The notes beneath the pieces were generated by a model that was not told where the DNA came from, did not search any database, and was given only the letters and a program-made list of their open reading frames with translations. Source: Mycolicibacterium insubricum (GTDB lineage Bacteria; Actinomycetota; Actinomycetes; Mycobacteriales; Mycobacteriaceae). Taken from it: a stretch of DNA of 64,000 nt. Of the stretch, positions 50,734-59,700 are shown in pieces; within the stretch, counting starts at the first letter, position 1; the number at the start of each line of letters is the position of its first letter. The stretch covers positions 1,240,001 to 1,304,000 of the forward strand of contig NZ_AP022618.1 in assembly GCF_010731615.1 (NCBI RefSeq), read 5' to 3'. Position numbers and translations under genes: made by a program.

Positions 50734-51315
50734 ATGAACATCAACGAGAACCCCGGCGCAACCCCGGCCGAAGGCCAACCGCCGGCCACCGTCGCCACCC
50801 CCGACACCGACACCGACGGCGACGGCGGCAAGCCGTTCGAGGCGATCACCAGCCAGGAAGCCCTGGACAAGATCATCGGGAAGCGACTGACTCGCGAGAA
50901 GGCCACCCACACCCAGGCCCTGGCCGCGGTGCAGGCCCAGCTCGACGACGCCACCGCCAAGCTGGCCTCGGCCGGAACGGCCCCGGCCGGCGACCCGGAC
51001 GCCTCGGTCACCCAGCAGATCGCCGATCTGCAGGCCCGCCTGGACGCCGAGGTCGCCGCCCGCGCCTGCGCGGAAGCCTCCGCGCTGCGCGCCACCCGGG
51101 CCGCGGCCAAGGGCCTCCCGGCACCGCTGGCCGCCAAGCTCGTCGGAACCACCGCCGAGGACATCGACGCCGAGATCGACGAGCTCCTGCCGTTCCTCGG
51201 CGCCGGGGCAGCACCTCGGGGGCCGAAACCCAACCCGCAGCAAGGGGTCCCATCGCTGGGCTCCGGCGGCACGCTGTCGGCCGGCCGCGAACGCTACGCG
51301 GCACAACACCAATAA
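50734..51315 (+). CDS. Scaffolding protein
   Basis: 193-aa protein. The N-terminus is acidic and disordered (ATPDTDTDGDGGKPFEAITS). A long coiled coil follows (SQEALDKIIGKRLTREKATH; TQALAAVQAQLDDATAKLAS; QQIADLQARLDAEVAARACA). The tail is Pro/Gly-rich. This is typical of capsid scaffolds located just before decoration and capsid genes. ACGGAGGACCCCC precedes ATG 50734. Confidence 0.85.
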   Translation: MNINENPGATPAEGQPPATVATPDTDTDGDGGKPFEAITSQEALDKIIGKRLTREKATHTQALAAVQAQLDDATAKLASAGTAPAGDPDASVTQQIADLQARLDAEVAARACAEASALRATRAAAKGLPAPLAAKLVGTTAEDIDAEIDELLPFLGAGAAPRGPKPNPQQGVPSLGSGGTLSAGRERYAAQHQ

Positions 51316-51365
51316 CCGTCGCAGGCACCTCGCCTGCACAACCACCTTGAAAGGGGTGACACACC

Positions 51366-51740
51366 ATGACTCAGCTCGGAATCCGCAGTGAGTCGTTCGG
51401 TGCAGGCGATCAGTCCTGGCTGGGCTCCCGCCACGGCACCGACGTGGCCAAGACGGCCACACTCGCACCGGCCGCATGGGCCGCCAAGACCACCGACGGA
51501 CGGATCCGCTCCGGCGAACCGTTCGCCATGATCTCCGGTCTGGCCGTGCCCTACGACTCGACGAAGTCCGACGGCACCGAGATCCTGGCCGGCTTCATCC
51601 TCACCGACCAGCGCGTCGTCGCCGGCGCCGGGAACGTCACCTTCCCGGCCCTGTGGACCGGCCGCGTCCTGCGGTCCAAGCTGCCGTCCCCGGTCCCCGC
51701 AACCGCGAAGACCGCCGGCCCGTTCGCACTGGAGGCCTGA
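51366..51740 (+). CDS. Capsid decoration protein (lambda gpD-like position)
   Basis: 124-aa protein with a disordered N-terminus and a beta-rich body (IRSGEPFAMISGLAVPYDST, AGFILTDQRVVAGAGNVTFP, ALWTGRVLRSKLP). Position between scaffold and major capsid and the size fit head decoration protein D. AAAGGGGTGACACACC precedes ATG 51366; a short GCAGGC/GCCTGC hairpin lies at 51321-51337. Confidence 0.8.
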   Translation: MTQLGIRSESFGAGDQSWLGSRHGTDVAKTATLAPAAWAAKTTDGRIRSGEPFAMISGLAVPYDSTKSDGTEILAGFILTDQRVVAGAGNVTFPALWTGRVLRSKLPSPVPATAKTAGPFALEA

Positions 51741-51743
51741 CCC

Positions 51744-52766
51744 ATGAACCTGTGGACCGATCTCATCACCCCCGCCGAGCTGACCGGCTTCGCCCGCGCC
51801 GCCGTCGAGGACATCGAACGCCAGAAGGCCACCCTGGCCCGCTGGCTGCCGAACTACTCTGTGCCCGACGTCATCGTGCGGACCATCGTCGGCGCCGACG
51901 GCAACGGCGCACTGGCCCAGTACCGCAGCTTCGACGCCGAAACCCCCATCGGCTCCGGCGGCACCGGGACCCGCAAGACGTTCGAACTGATGGCCCTGGG
52001 CCTCAAGGAACGCGTCGGCGAATATGACCAGCTCCGCGCGCGCGGCAGCGACGGCGCCGCCCTGCTCCTCGGCGGCGTCGAGAAAGCCGCCCAGCGGGTC
52101 GCCAACGCGGTCGTCGACCGCCTCGAAGTCGCCCGCGGCCAGGCCCTCGACACCGGTGTCCTGACCATCAACGAGAACGGGGTCGTCCAGACCTTCGACT
52201 TCGGCCGGCCCGTCGGCAACACCGTCACCGCCGCCACCCTGTGGTCCGCTGGCGGCGCCAAGCCGCTCGACGACCTGATCGCCTGGTGCGACGCCTACGC
52301 GCTGGCCAACAACGGTGCCCAGCCCGGCACGATCGTCACCTCCCGGCAGGTCGTCGCCGCGCTGCAGCGCAACGCCGACATCCGCGGCCTGGTCGCCACC
52401 ACCGGCGGCACCCCCGGCATCGTGTCGATCGACGCCCTCAACGCGGTCCTCGCCGCCTACGGGCTGCCCCCGATCATCATCTACGACCGCAAGATCCGCG
52501 GCACCGCGGTCCTGGCCGCCAACAAGGCGTACCTGCTGCCCGCAGCGGTCGACCCCAACGGCCAGTCGCCGCTGGGTGCCACCTTCTACGGTCAGACCCT
52601 GGAAGCCGAAGAGCCCGACTACGGCATCGGCCCTGCCGACCAGCCCGGCCTCGTCGTCGGCTCCTGGAAGACCCACGACCCCATCGCCGCGTGGGTCCAC
52701 GCCAACGCCATCGCCATGCCGGTCCTGGTCAACCCGGTCGCCTCCATGGTGGCGGTGGTCCTGTGA
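51744..52766 (+). CDS. Major capsid protein (lambda gpE-like)
   Basis: 340-aa protein of the capsid E family: SFDAETPIGSGGTGTRKTFE in the E-loop/N-arm region, LMALGLKERVGEYDQLRARG (spine helix onset), FDFGRPVGNTVTAATLWSAG, WCDAYALANNGAQPGTIVTS and IIYDRKIRGTAVLAANKAYL. It forms the HK97-fold shell. It starts 3 bp after the decoration gene stop; GTG of the next gene overlaps its end. Confidence 0.9.
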   Translation: MNLWTDLITPAELTGFARAAVEDIERQKATLARWLPNYSVPDVIVRTIVGADGNGALAQYRSFDAETPIGSGGTGTRKTFELMALGLKERVGEYDQLRARGSDGAALLLGGVEKAAQRVANAVVDRLEVARGQALDTGVLTINENGVVQTFDFGRPVGNTVTAATLWSAGGAKPLDDLIAWCDAYALANNGAQPGTIVTSRQVVAALQRNADIRGLVATTGGTPGIVSIDALNAVLAAYGLPPIIIYDRKIRGTAVLAANKAYLLPAAVDPNGQSPLGATFYGQTLEAEEPDYGIGPADQPGLVVGSWKTHDPIAAWVHANAIAMPVLVNPVASMVAVVL

Positions 52767-53062
52767 CCGCCATCCGCTCGGACCTCGTCGGGGTCGTCTT
52801 CGTCAACGTCCCCGGCGTCGGCATGACCCAACTCCAGGCAGGGGACACCATCCCCGACGGAGCCGTCGTCGGGGATCACCTGACCGACCCGAACGAGCCG
52901 ACCGAGGACAACCCGACCGAGGACGAGCCGACCGAGGACAACCCGACCGAGGACGAGCCGACCGAGGACAACCCGACCGAGGACGAGCCGACCGAGGAAC
53001 CGGCGAAGGAATCCGATGACGCTGGCGTCAAGCGCGGACGTCGAAGCACGCCTCGGGCGTGA
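52763..53062 (+). CDS. Structural-region protein with acidic PTEDE repeats
   Basis: 99-aa protein from GTG 52763. The first 45 residues form a small beta domain (SDLVGVVFVNVPGVGMTQLQ, AGDTIPDGAVVGDHLTD). Next come seven PTED(N/E) repeats from a 30-bp DNA repeat (52892-52998), then a basic tail (KRGRRSTPRA). Small beta domains with acidic tails occur at this position in other siphoviruses. It overlaps the connector gene by 47 bp. Confidence 0.7.
   Translation: MTAIRSDLVGVVFVNVPGVGMTQLQAGDTIPDGAVVGDHLTDPNEPTEDNPTEDEPTEDNPTEDEPTEDNPTEDEPTEEPAKESDDAGVKRGRRSTPRA
52892..52998 (+). repeat. 30-bp in-frame tandem repeat, about 3.5 copies
   Basis: Units 52892-52921, 52922-52951, 52952-52981 and a partial to 52998 each encode (E/N)EPTEDNPTE. 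The unit is itself two related 15-mers (GAGCCGACCGAGGAC / AACCCGACCGAGGAC). Copies are nearly identical, so the number probably varies by slippage without breaking the frame. Confidence 0.85.
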
Positions 53063-53402
53063 CCTGACGGACGTCGAGCAGCCCCGCGCCGCGGGGCTGC
53101 TCGACGAGGCGTCGGTCGCCGTCACCGAATGGCTCGGCTGCACACCGGAACCCGTGCCCGACGCGGTGCGGATCGTCGTGTCACGCATGGTTGCCCGCAT
53201 CATCACCGCAGCGGCCGGGCAGCTCACCCCCGACCCCGGCGTGTCCTCGCTGCAATCGTCCATGGGCCCGTTCCAGTTCACCCAGGGCTACAGCCCCGAC
53301 GCCACCTCCGGAGGAGTCTGGCTGTCCCGCCAAGACAAGACGATGCTCGCCGGCCACCGCTGCCGCGGCCACGCCGAAAACGTCGGGACCTCCCGGTGGT
53401 GA
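53016..53402 (+). CDS. Head-tail connector (adaptor) protein
   Basis: 128-aa protein with MTLASSADVEARLGRDLTDV, a helix (QPRAAGLLDEASVAVTEWLG), AVRIVVSRMVARIITAAAGQ and a C-terminal tail rich in Gly (QFTQGYSPDATSGGVWLSRQ). This matches the Gp15/Gp19-type adaptor family that caps the portal. ATG 53016. Confidence 0.8.
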   Translation: MTLASSADVEARLGRDLTDVEQPRAAGLLDEASVAVTEWLGCTPEPVPDAVRIVVSRMVARIITAAAGQLTPDPGVSSLQSSMGPFQFTQGYSPDATSGGVWLSRQDKTMLAGHRCRGHAENVGTSRW

Positions 53403-53752
53403 GCGTCGCCCGACTGTTCCCGCTGCCGTTCACCTGCCAGCACGAGGTCTACCAACCCGGCACCAAGGACGCGCACGGCAACACCACCCCCACCTGGGCC
53501 GCGCCGATCCCGCGGGCATGCTCCTGGTGGCCGGCGGACACAACCGAACCCGCCACCGGGCCCACCGGGGGAGACCGGGTCATCGCCGACACCACACTCG
53601 TCCTCGACTCCACCGTCACCGTCGACCACCGCGACCGGTTCCTCCTCGACGGCCGCCGCCACGAAGTCGTCGGCATCCCCAAGGACTACAACCACGGCCC
53701 CTACGGAATCACCCCCGACCGCATCGTCGTGCAACTGAAATGGGTGGGCTGA
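53399..53752 (+). CDS. Head closure / stopper protein
   Basis: 117-aa beta-rich protein from GTG 53399: VSVARLFPLPFTCQHEVYQP, then IADTTLVLDSTVTVDHRDRF and DGRRHEVVGIPKDYNHGPYG. SPP1 gp16-like head-closure proteins have this size, strand content and position. The assignment rests mainly on order. Confidence 0.7.
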   Translation: MSVARLFPLPFTCQHEVYQPGTKDAHGNTTPTWAAPIPRACSWWPADTTEPATGPTGGDRVIADTTLVLDSTVTVDHRDRFLLDGRRHEVVGIPKDYNHGPYGITPDRIVVQLKWVG

Positions 53753-53753
53753 C

Positions 53754-54014
53754 ATGGACATCACCTTCAACAACGCCGGATTCCGCGAACTCCTCACCGG
53801 CCCCATCGCCCAACACGCCGTCGAGACCAACGCCCGCGCCGTCGCCGGGCGCGCCAACAGCGTCCCCTCCACCACCAGCCCCGCCCACGACAAGCCCTAC
53901 TACGTCGTCAAGGACGGCAGCGACAACAAACGCGCCCGCCGCCGCGTCATCACCGACGGCGCCCGCACCGCCGCCCACGAAGCGAAAACCCAAGCGCTAC
54001 TGAGGGCCCTGTGA
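53754..54014 (+). CDS. Neck or HK97 gp10-like protein
   Basis: 86-aa protein with FNNAGFRELLTGPIAQHAVE, TNARAVAGRANSVPS and YYVVKDGSDNKRARRRVITD. This resembles the start and core of gp10-like neck proteins that link closure and tail terminator. ATG 53754, 1 bp after the previous stop; the next gene's GTG overlaps its end. Confidence 0.7.
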   Translation: MDITFNNAGFRELLTGPIAQHAVETNARAVAGRANSVPSTTSPAHDKPYYVVKDGSDNKRARRRVITDGARTAAHEAKTQALLRAL

Positions 54015-54406
54015 CCACCGTCGTCGCCCCCGACGTCGAACACATCGCCACCACCACCATCGACAGCGCGCTCGCCGACCTCGGCCGGGCCTGGCCGGTC
54101 GCCACCCGCGAACCCTGCCCACGACCCGACCGGTACGTGAAACTCGTCGTCACCGGAGGCCGCAAACGCAACCTCCGCATCGCCGACTACCTCGTCACCG
54201 CCCGCATCCACACACCACTGGCCGAAGCCGTCGAATGCAGCCGCGTCGCCAACCACCTCGCCGGCAGTCTCGAAGCAGCCCCCTGGGACGAGGACGCGGT
54301 GACCTGGGCCGGTATCGAATCCTGTGCCCGATTCGACGACCCCGACCTCCCCAGCTACGCCGTATACCAGGCGGTCGTCGCCTGGACCATCGCCATCCCC
54401 GTCTAA
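54011..54406 (+). CDS. Tail terminator protein
   Basis: 131-aa alpha/beta protein from GTG 54011: EHIATTTIDSALADLGRAWP, YVKLVVTGGRKRNLRIADYL, VTARIHTPLAEAVECSRVAN and SYAVYQAVVAWTIAIPV. The mixed fold with a terminal strand and position before the major tail gene fit gpU-like tail terminators. Confidence 0.72.
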   Translation: MTTVVAPDVEHIATTTIDSALADLGRAWPVATREPCPRPDRYVKLVVTGGRKRNLRIADYLVTARIHTPLAEAVECSRVANHLAGSLEAAPWDEDAVTWAGIESCARFDDPDLPSYAVYQAVVAWTIAIPV

Positions 54407-54412
54407 CAACCC

Positions 54413-54454
54413 GAAAACCGTTCCCCCGTAACCACTCCGGTGCCGGGGGTTTTC
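54413..54454 (+). terminator. hairpin with T run before the major tail gene
   Basis: GAAAA (54413) and CCCCCG (54423-54428) pair with CGGGGG (54444-54449) and TTTTC (54450-54454). The G-C stem followed by TTTT is a good intrinsic-terminator shape. It sits between the tail-terminator and major-tail genes. Confidence 0.65.
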
Positions 54455-54494
54455 AGCCGTGCCAAGGCGGCTCAACCCTGAAAGGAACCGCGTC

Positions 54495-55361
54495 ATGGCG
54501 CACACCATCTCGAAGAACACCGGAGTGCTGGTCCCCAAGGCCACCGGCGGCATCTTCCGCTACCCCCTGGGCACCATCCTGCCCACAGACCCCTGGACCC
54601 CACGGCCCGTCATCGCCGGATGGGATCCCCGCCTCGGCGGCGTCTCCGACGAAGGCGCCACCAGCAACACCAAGCGCGACAGCGAGAAGAAGAAGGACTG
54701 GAACGGCGACAAGGTCCGCGGCATCCAGACCGGCAAGGACGACACCCTCAAGCTCACCTACATCGAACCGCTCAACCCGCGGACGATGGAGGAGTACTTC
54801 GGCAAGGCCAACGTCGAGGTCACCCCCGCCACCACCGAACACGGCACCCTCATCGCCGCCCGCTCCAACAGCGACGTCCTGCCGCACTACAGCTACATCA
54901 TCGACGTCTTCGACGGAGCCGTCCGCAAGCGCCGCTGCCTCCCCGACGCCCAGGTAGCCGAAATCGGCGACGAAGTCTGGAAGTCCACCGACTGGGCCGC
55001 CTACCCGCTGACCTACGACCTGTTCCCCGACCTCGCCGGCAACACCTTCTACGACTACACCGAGCTCGACGACAAGCTGGTCGTCACCAACTTCGTCGCC
55101 ACCCTCGGCGGCAACCCCACCGGCGGCGACTGGGAACTGCACATCGGCGCCGACCACGCCACCATCGGCTACAACATCGCCTCGACCGCATTCAAGACCG
55201 CGCTCGAAGCACTCCCGTCCATCGGCGCCGGCAACGCCACAGTCACCGGCTCCGCCGGCGGCCCCTACACCATCGCGATCACCACCGCCGGCGCCCCCGC
55301 CATCTCGGCCGACGCCGCCGGCCTCACCCCCAGCGGAACCGTCACCATCACCCAGGCCTGA
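54495..55361 (+). CDS. Major tail protein
   Basis: 288-aa protein from ATG 54495 with AAAGGAACC upstream. The tail-tube domain has FRYPLGTILPTDPWTPRPVI, LGGVSDEGATSNTKRDSEKK, RTMEEYFGKANVEVTPATTE and YTELDDKLVVTNFVATLGGN. The last 75 residues (WELHIGADHATIGYNIAS to TPSGTVTITQA) look like an Ig-like surface domain. The gene is bracketed by two hairpins, as expected for the most abundant tail protein. Confidence 0.85.
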   Translation: MAHTISKNTGVLVPKATGGIFRYPLGTILPTDPWTPRPVIAGWDPRLGGVSDEGATSNTKRDSEKKKDWNGDKVRGIQTGKDDTLKLTYIEPLNPRTMEEYFGKANVEVTPATTEHGTLIAARSNSDVLPHYSYIIDVFDGAVRKRRCLPDAQVAEIGDEVWKSTDWAAYPLTYDLFPDLAGNTFYDYTELDDKLVVTNFVATLGGNPTGGDWELHIGADHATIGYNIASTAFKTALEALPSIGAGNATVTGSAGGPYTIAITTAGAPAISADAAGLTPSGTVTITQA

Positions 55362-55378
55362 GCCCAGGCCCCCGGAAC

Positions 55379-55418
55379 GTGTCCCCGCGCCGTAAACCTT
55401 GGCGCGGCGCGGGGACAC
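55379..55418 (+). terminator. 12-bp stem hairpin after the major tail gene
   Basis: GTGTCCCCGCGC (55379-55390) pairs exactly with GCGCGGGGACAC (55407-55418), loop 16 nt. It lies 17 bp after the major tail stop. It may terminate part of the transcripts or protect the 3' end of the major tail mRNA. Confidence 0.65.
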
Positions 55419-55456
55419 CCACCACCCCAACGCCAAGGACCAAGCCAAGGACAACA

Positions 55457-56020
55457 ATGACCAAGAAACACGCCAAACCCGCCCACCGGCCCGCCCCCCG
55501 GCCCGTCGCCGTAGACATCGTCGACATCGACACCCCCTACATCGACACCGACCCACACGGGACGGCGTTCGCCGCCGGCAACCCCGGCATCCCCACCGAC
55601 CAGCCCGACCAGCCGGAAAACGGCAGCGCCGATGAAGTCCAAGCCGAGGAAGGCAAGGCCGCCGAACCGAAACCCGGCGACCCCGAATATGACTGGACCC
55701 AGCACTACCCGGACGGCACCGAACTGTTTCGGTACACCTTCCCGGGCGGCCCGACCGTCGCACTGAAAGCCTTCGGCACCATCTACAGCAAGACCTGGCT
55801 GTACAAGCTGCGCGACATCGAATCCGATTTCGAAGTCGAGTTCGCCGCCATCGACCGCGCCATCTGCCCCACCGGCCGCAGCCTCCTGATGGAACTCGAC
55901 GACGCCAACGGCGACCCGATCGACGACCTCTGGAACGCCTGGATCAAAGCCGGAACCAGCCGCGGGGGCGAAGACGAAGGACTCACCCCGGGAAACTCCA
56001 AGAGCTCGCCCGCGCAGTAA
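55457..56020 (+). CDS. Tail assembly chaperone, upstream frame (gpG-like)
   Basis: 187-aa protein from ATG 55457. It has a disordered, acidic N-terminal half, then YDWTQHYPDGTELFRYTFPG, FGTIYSKTWLYKLRDIESDF and FEVEFAAIDRAICPTGRSLL. It is the short form made when the ribosome does not shift. The slippery site GGGAAAC lies eight codons before its stop. Position between major tail and tape measure fits gpG. Confidence 0.85.
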   Translation: MTKKHAKPAHRPAPRPVAVDIVDIDTPYIDTDPHGTAFAAGNPGIPTDQPDQPENGSADEVQAEEGKAAEPKPGDPEYDWTQHYPDGTELFRYTFPGGPTVALKAFGTIYSKTWLYKLRDIESDFEVEFAAIDRAICPTGRSLLMELDDANGDPIDDLWNAWIKAGTSRGGEDEGLTPGNSKSSPAQ

Positions 56021-56391
56021 CGGGCGAGCTCGCCGACGCCGTCCACCGCGACCTACTCCGAGACCGCCTCACTCTCGACGAAATCGGCGACTGGCGCGAC
56101 CTCTACGCCTACGTCTACTCGGCACCACCGGGAACGGCGATCCACCACGAACTCTGCTCCGGAGCAACTCTCGACACCCACCTGCTCGTCGAAATGCTCT
56201 CCGAAATCAGGGAACTGCTCTGGCGCTACACCACTGTCCACTTCGAAGGCGGATCGGAAAACCCATTCCCGACCCGCGTACCCCACCCCGGAATCGAAGA
56301 ACCCGAACCGGAACCCGGAACCACCTGGGACACCGTCGAAAGCATCGACGACATCATGCCCAACAACGTCCGAGAAATGCTGAAAACGTGA
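55457..56391 (+). CDS. Tail assembly chaperone fusion (gpGT-like) by -1 frameshift
   Basis: Slippage at GGGAAAC (55990-55996), read as G GGA AAC in the first frame, moves the ribosome back one base. It then continues LQELARAVTGELADAVHRDL and onward to EMLKT, stop 56389-56391. The fusion is 311 aa. The second frame has no start of its own at the junction, so it depends on the shift. Such G/GT pairs guide tape-measure folding and tail-tube assembly. Confidence 0.88.
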
Positions 56392-56394
56392 CCG

Positions 56395-56742
56395 TCATCC
56401 CCACCCGGTCACATCAGCGTTCGCTGACCATTCGCCTTTGCTGTCTTTACTGACGTAGCACCGGAAGCTCTTGAACCCTTCGTAGGCCCCGAACGAGTTC
56501 TTTCCGTTCACCTGGCCGCGGACAGTCCACATTGTCCCTGTCGTCCCGTCGCTGAAGTCCAGGGATTCTGGACCGTCGTTGTCGCCGAATTCGACCTTCA
56601 ACGCATCCGGGTCTTTTGCTTGTTGACGGAGATTCTCCTCGCATGTTTTCCGCGCGATCTCTTCGTCGCTTGGTGTCGGAGGTGCCGAGCTACATCCGGC
56701 CAGAAGAAGTAACGCCGCAATTGCTACCCCCGTGCTTTTCAT
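56395..56742 (-). CDS. Lipoprotein moron inside the tail operon
   Basis: 115-aa lipoprotein: MKSTGVAIAALLLLAGCSSA with lipobox LAGC (Cys17). Mature part DEEIARKTCEENLRQQAKDP, then VRGQVNGKNSFGAYEGFKSF and RCYVSKD, a small alpha/beta domain with two Cys that may pair. It faces the opposite way to the tail genes and lies between the chaperone and tape-measure genes. Minus-strand exported proteins there are usually expressed from the prophage; superinfection exclusion or altered surface are possible roles. No strong ribosome site is visible. Confidence 0.75.
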   Translation of the reverse strand: MKSTGVAIAALLLLAGCSSAPPTPSDEEIARKTCEENLRQQAKDPDALKVEFGDNDGPESLDFSDGTTGTMWTVRGQVNGKNSFGAYEGFKSFRCYVSKDSKGEWSANADVTGWG

Positions 56743-56771
56743 CCCGTGACCGTACCGCCTGAGGAGGTGCC

Positions 56772-59700
56772 ATGCCTGAACTCGCCACCGCGTGGGTGAC
56801 CCTCGCCGTTCGCGCGGCCGGCATGCGTTCGGACGTCCAGCGCGTCTTCAACCAGATCGACGGGGCCAGGGCAGGCCGGCGGGTGGGTGAACAGTTCTCA
56901 CGTGGCGTCGCCGCGAACACCAACCTGACTCCCGTTGAGCGGAAGATTGCCGAGGTCGGCCGAGCGGGTGCCGCGGCGATGGGCAAGGCAATGAAGGTCG
57001 GCGCGGTCACCGCAGCCGCCGGCGTCACCGCCGCACTCGGCACGGCCCTCACGCTGGGCCTCAACCGGTTGACGGCGATCGATGACGCCCGCGGCAAGCT
57101 CACGGCGCTCGGTCACGATGCGCAGGGCACCGCCCAGATCATGGACTCCGCACTGTCCAGTGTGAAGGGCACCGCCTACGGGCTCGGTGATGCCGCCACC
57201 ATCGCAGCCAGCGCCGTGGCCGCCGGGGTCAAGCCCGGCAAGGAACTGACCTCGTATCTGAAGCTGACGGCCGATGCTGCCGCGGTGGCTGGAACCTCAC
57301 TGTCGGATATGGGCCTGATCCTGAACCAGGTCCGCACCGGCCGCACCGCCTACACCGACGACCTCAACCAGCTCGCCGGTCGCGGTCTACCGATCTACCA
57401 GTGGATCGCCAAGGAAATGGGCGTCGCCCCGGAGCTGGTCAAGAAGATGGCGGGGAAGGCGAAGATCTCCTCGGAGGTGTTCGAGGCGGCGATCCGCAAC
57501 AACATCTCCGGCGCTGCCCTCGACATGGGCAAGACCGTCAAAGGCGCGGCCGAGAACGTCAAGGCCGCCATGAGCCGCGCCGGCGCCGCTGCCTTGCAGC
57601 CAGGCTTCACACGGCTGCCAGGAACGCTGTCGGCGATCACGGTGGCGGTCGACAACGCGACCCCGAAGATCACCGAACTGGCACAGGCATTCGACCGTCG
57701 AGTGTTCAACGACTGGATTCCGGGAGCCGAGCGGGCTTGGCACGCTCTGGCGGGCAATGAGGCGGTCCGGTCCAACGTCGGGGAGCTGCGGGCGTTACTT
57801 GCATCGCTGGGGTCCACCGCGAAGGGACTCGGCCCCTCGCTTGGCCAGATCGCCACGTCCCTCGGCCGAGCATCAGCATCGCTCGGGGTGTCCTCGTGGC
57901 GCCTGCTCGTCACCGCGTTGGAAGCTGCGGCCGGCGCCCTCAACACCGTCGCACCGCTGGCCAGTGGAGTCGCCAACTTCATGAGCTCGCACCAGGGAGT
58001 GGTGACCGCCGCCGCCGCGGCATGGCTGGCATTCCGCACCGTCCCGGCGATCCTCGGCCGGATCACCCCCGCCACCACAGCTGCCGGTCAGGCGGTCAGC
58101 TCGTTCGGGCAGAAGCTGCGCGCCGCGGGCACTGGCGTCAAGGACTTCGGTGGGGCATACCGCCAGTCGGTGAAGTGGATGCAGCAGGCCAACCCAACCG
58201 CATCGACTGCGGGCCGGGTTCTGTTCGGTATGGGACCACAAGCTGCGACGGCGAGCGCGCATCTCCGCGTCCTGGGCGCCAACGCCCGGGCTGCCGCGAC
58301 AGGCGGCCTGAACATGCTCAAATCAGCCGGCGCCGGGGTCGTCGGGGCGTTGGGTGGCCCGTTCTCCGCTGCGCTGATGGCGGCTGGTGTCGCGATGACT
58401 GTGGTGATGGCGAAGAACCAACAGGCGTCACAGTCCATGCAGGCCTATCGGGACGCCGTCGACCGGACGAAGAACGCCCAGGCGGGCCTCAACGAGGCAC
58501 TGATGAACTCCCGCGGCGCCTTCGACGAGACCGTCAAGGGCACGGCCGTCACCCGAATCAAGGCGATCGGCGACGAGTTCGAGGCCGCGGGCAAGCGGAC
58601 CGGGAGCTTCATGGATCAGTTCCGCAGCCGCAACGGCGGCGCGGGTGAGGCCTCCGCTTGGCTGACGGTGATGAGTGGCGGGGCAGGCATGCTCGCGTCC
58701 AAGCTTGGAGTCTTCGGCGACAGCAAAGACGACAAGATCAAGGCCCAGGCAGACGCTGCGAACCGGGCTAACGAGGCATTCAAGCAGCTGGGAATCACCC
58801 AGGAAAAGCTGACCGACATCACCTACGGAAGCCAAGGCGCGTTCGACGCTCTCGTCGGGCAGCTTGACCAGACGGGTTCGGCGGGCAAAAAGTACGCGGA
58901 TCAGTTGCGCGAGGCGCGCAAGGAGTTCCAGCAGCAGCAGGAAACCGCCCGGACCGTCGTGCCGGGCATCAAGCAGATGTCCGATGCCATGCGGATACTA
59001 GGTGATTCCACGGCTTCGGCGGCTGACAAGACGCGCGCGTTGACGTTGGCGCTGGACATGCTCAACCCGGAACGTTCCGCTGCTGCGGCAGAGTCGGCGC
59101 ACACGCAGGCGATGCAGCGCATAGCCGAATCCGCTAAGGAAGCCGCCGACGCCGCGGGGGGACTCGGCGCTGCTCTCCTGAAAGCCGACGGGGGGATCAA
59201 CACGAACCTGCCCAACGGAGCCGAGCTCTCACAGACCCTCGACTCGATCGTGAAATCAACAGAGGCCGTGGCCACATCCGGCGGAGATATGGGTGCCGCG
59301 GTAGCGCGTGCCAACGCTCAGTTCGACGCGCTGGGAAAGAAGTTCGGGCTGCTCCCGCAGCAGATCAAGGACGCTGCTAACCAGCTCGGCTGGCAGAACC
59401 TCTTGGACATCAAGATTGCCGCCGATGATCACGAGGCGATCCAGGCGCTCACCGCTGTGCAGGAGGCCGCGCGCAAGGCTACCGCCGAGAAGCACGACCT
59501 CATTCTGGATTCAACGACTGTCGCTCCGCTGAAGAAACTCCTCGAATCGGTGTATGAGATCAAGGGCGACATCACAAAGCCGGGCGGCACCGTCACCTTG
59601 ATCCCGAAGACCGACGACGCTCAGAACAAACTCGCCCAGCTGAAGACGCTCCTGGACTCCATCCAGGACAAGGCCGTCAACGTCCGGATCAACCAGATCG

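Noticed and set aside
52892..52998. CRISPR-like repeat
   Set aside because: Tandem units have no spacers and stay in frame inside a coding sequence, so this is a protein repeat.
54940..54965. Third copy of the leader sequence (CCAGGTAGCCGAAATC)
   Set aside because: Only the last 12-16 bases resemble the 34-mer; it lies in the major tail coding sequence with no promoter boxes or hairpin.
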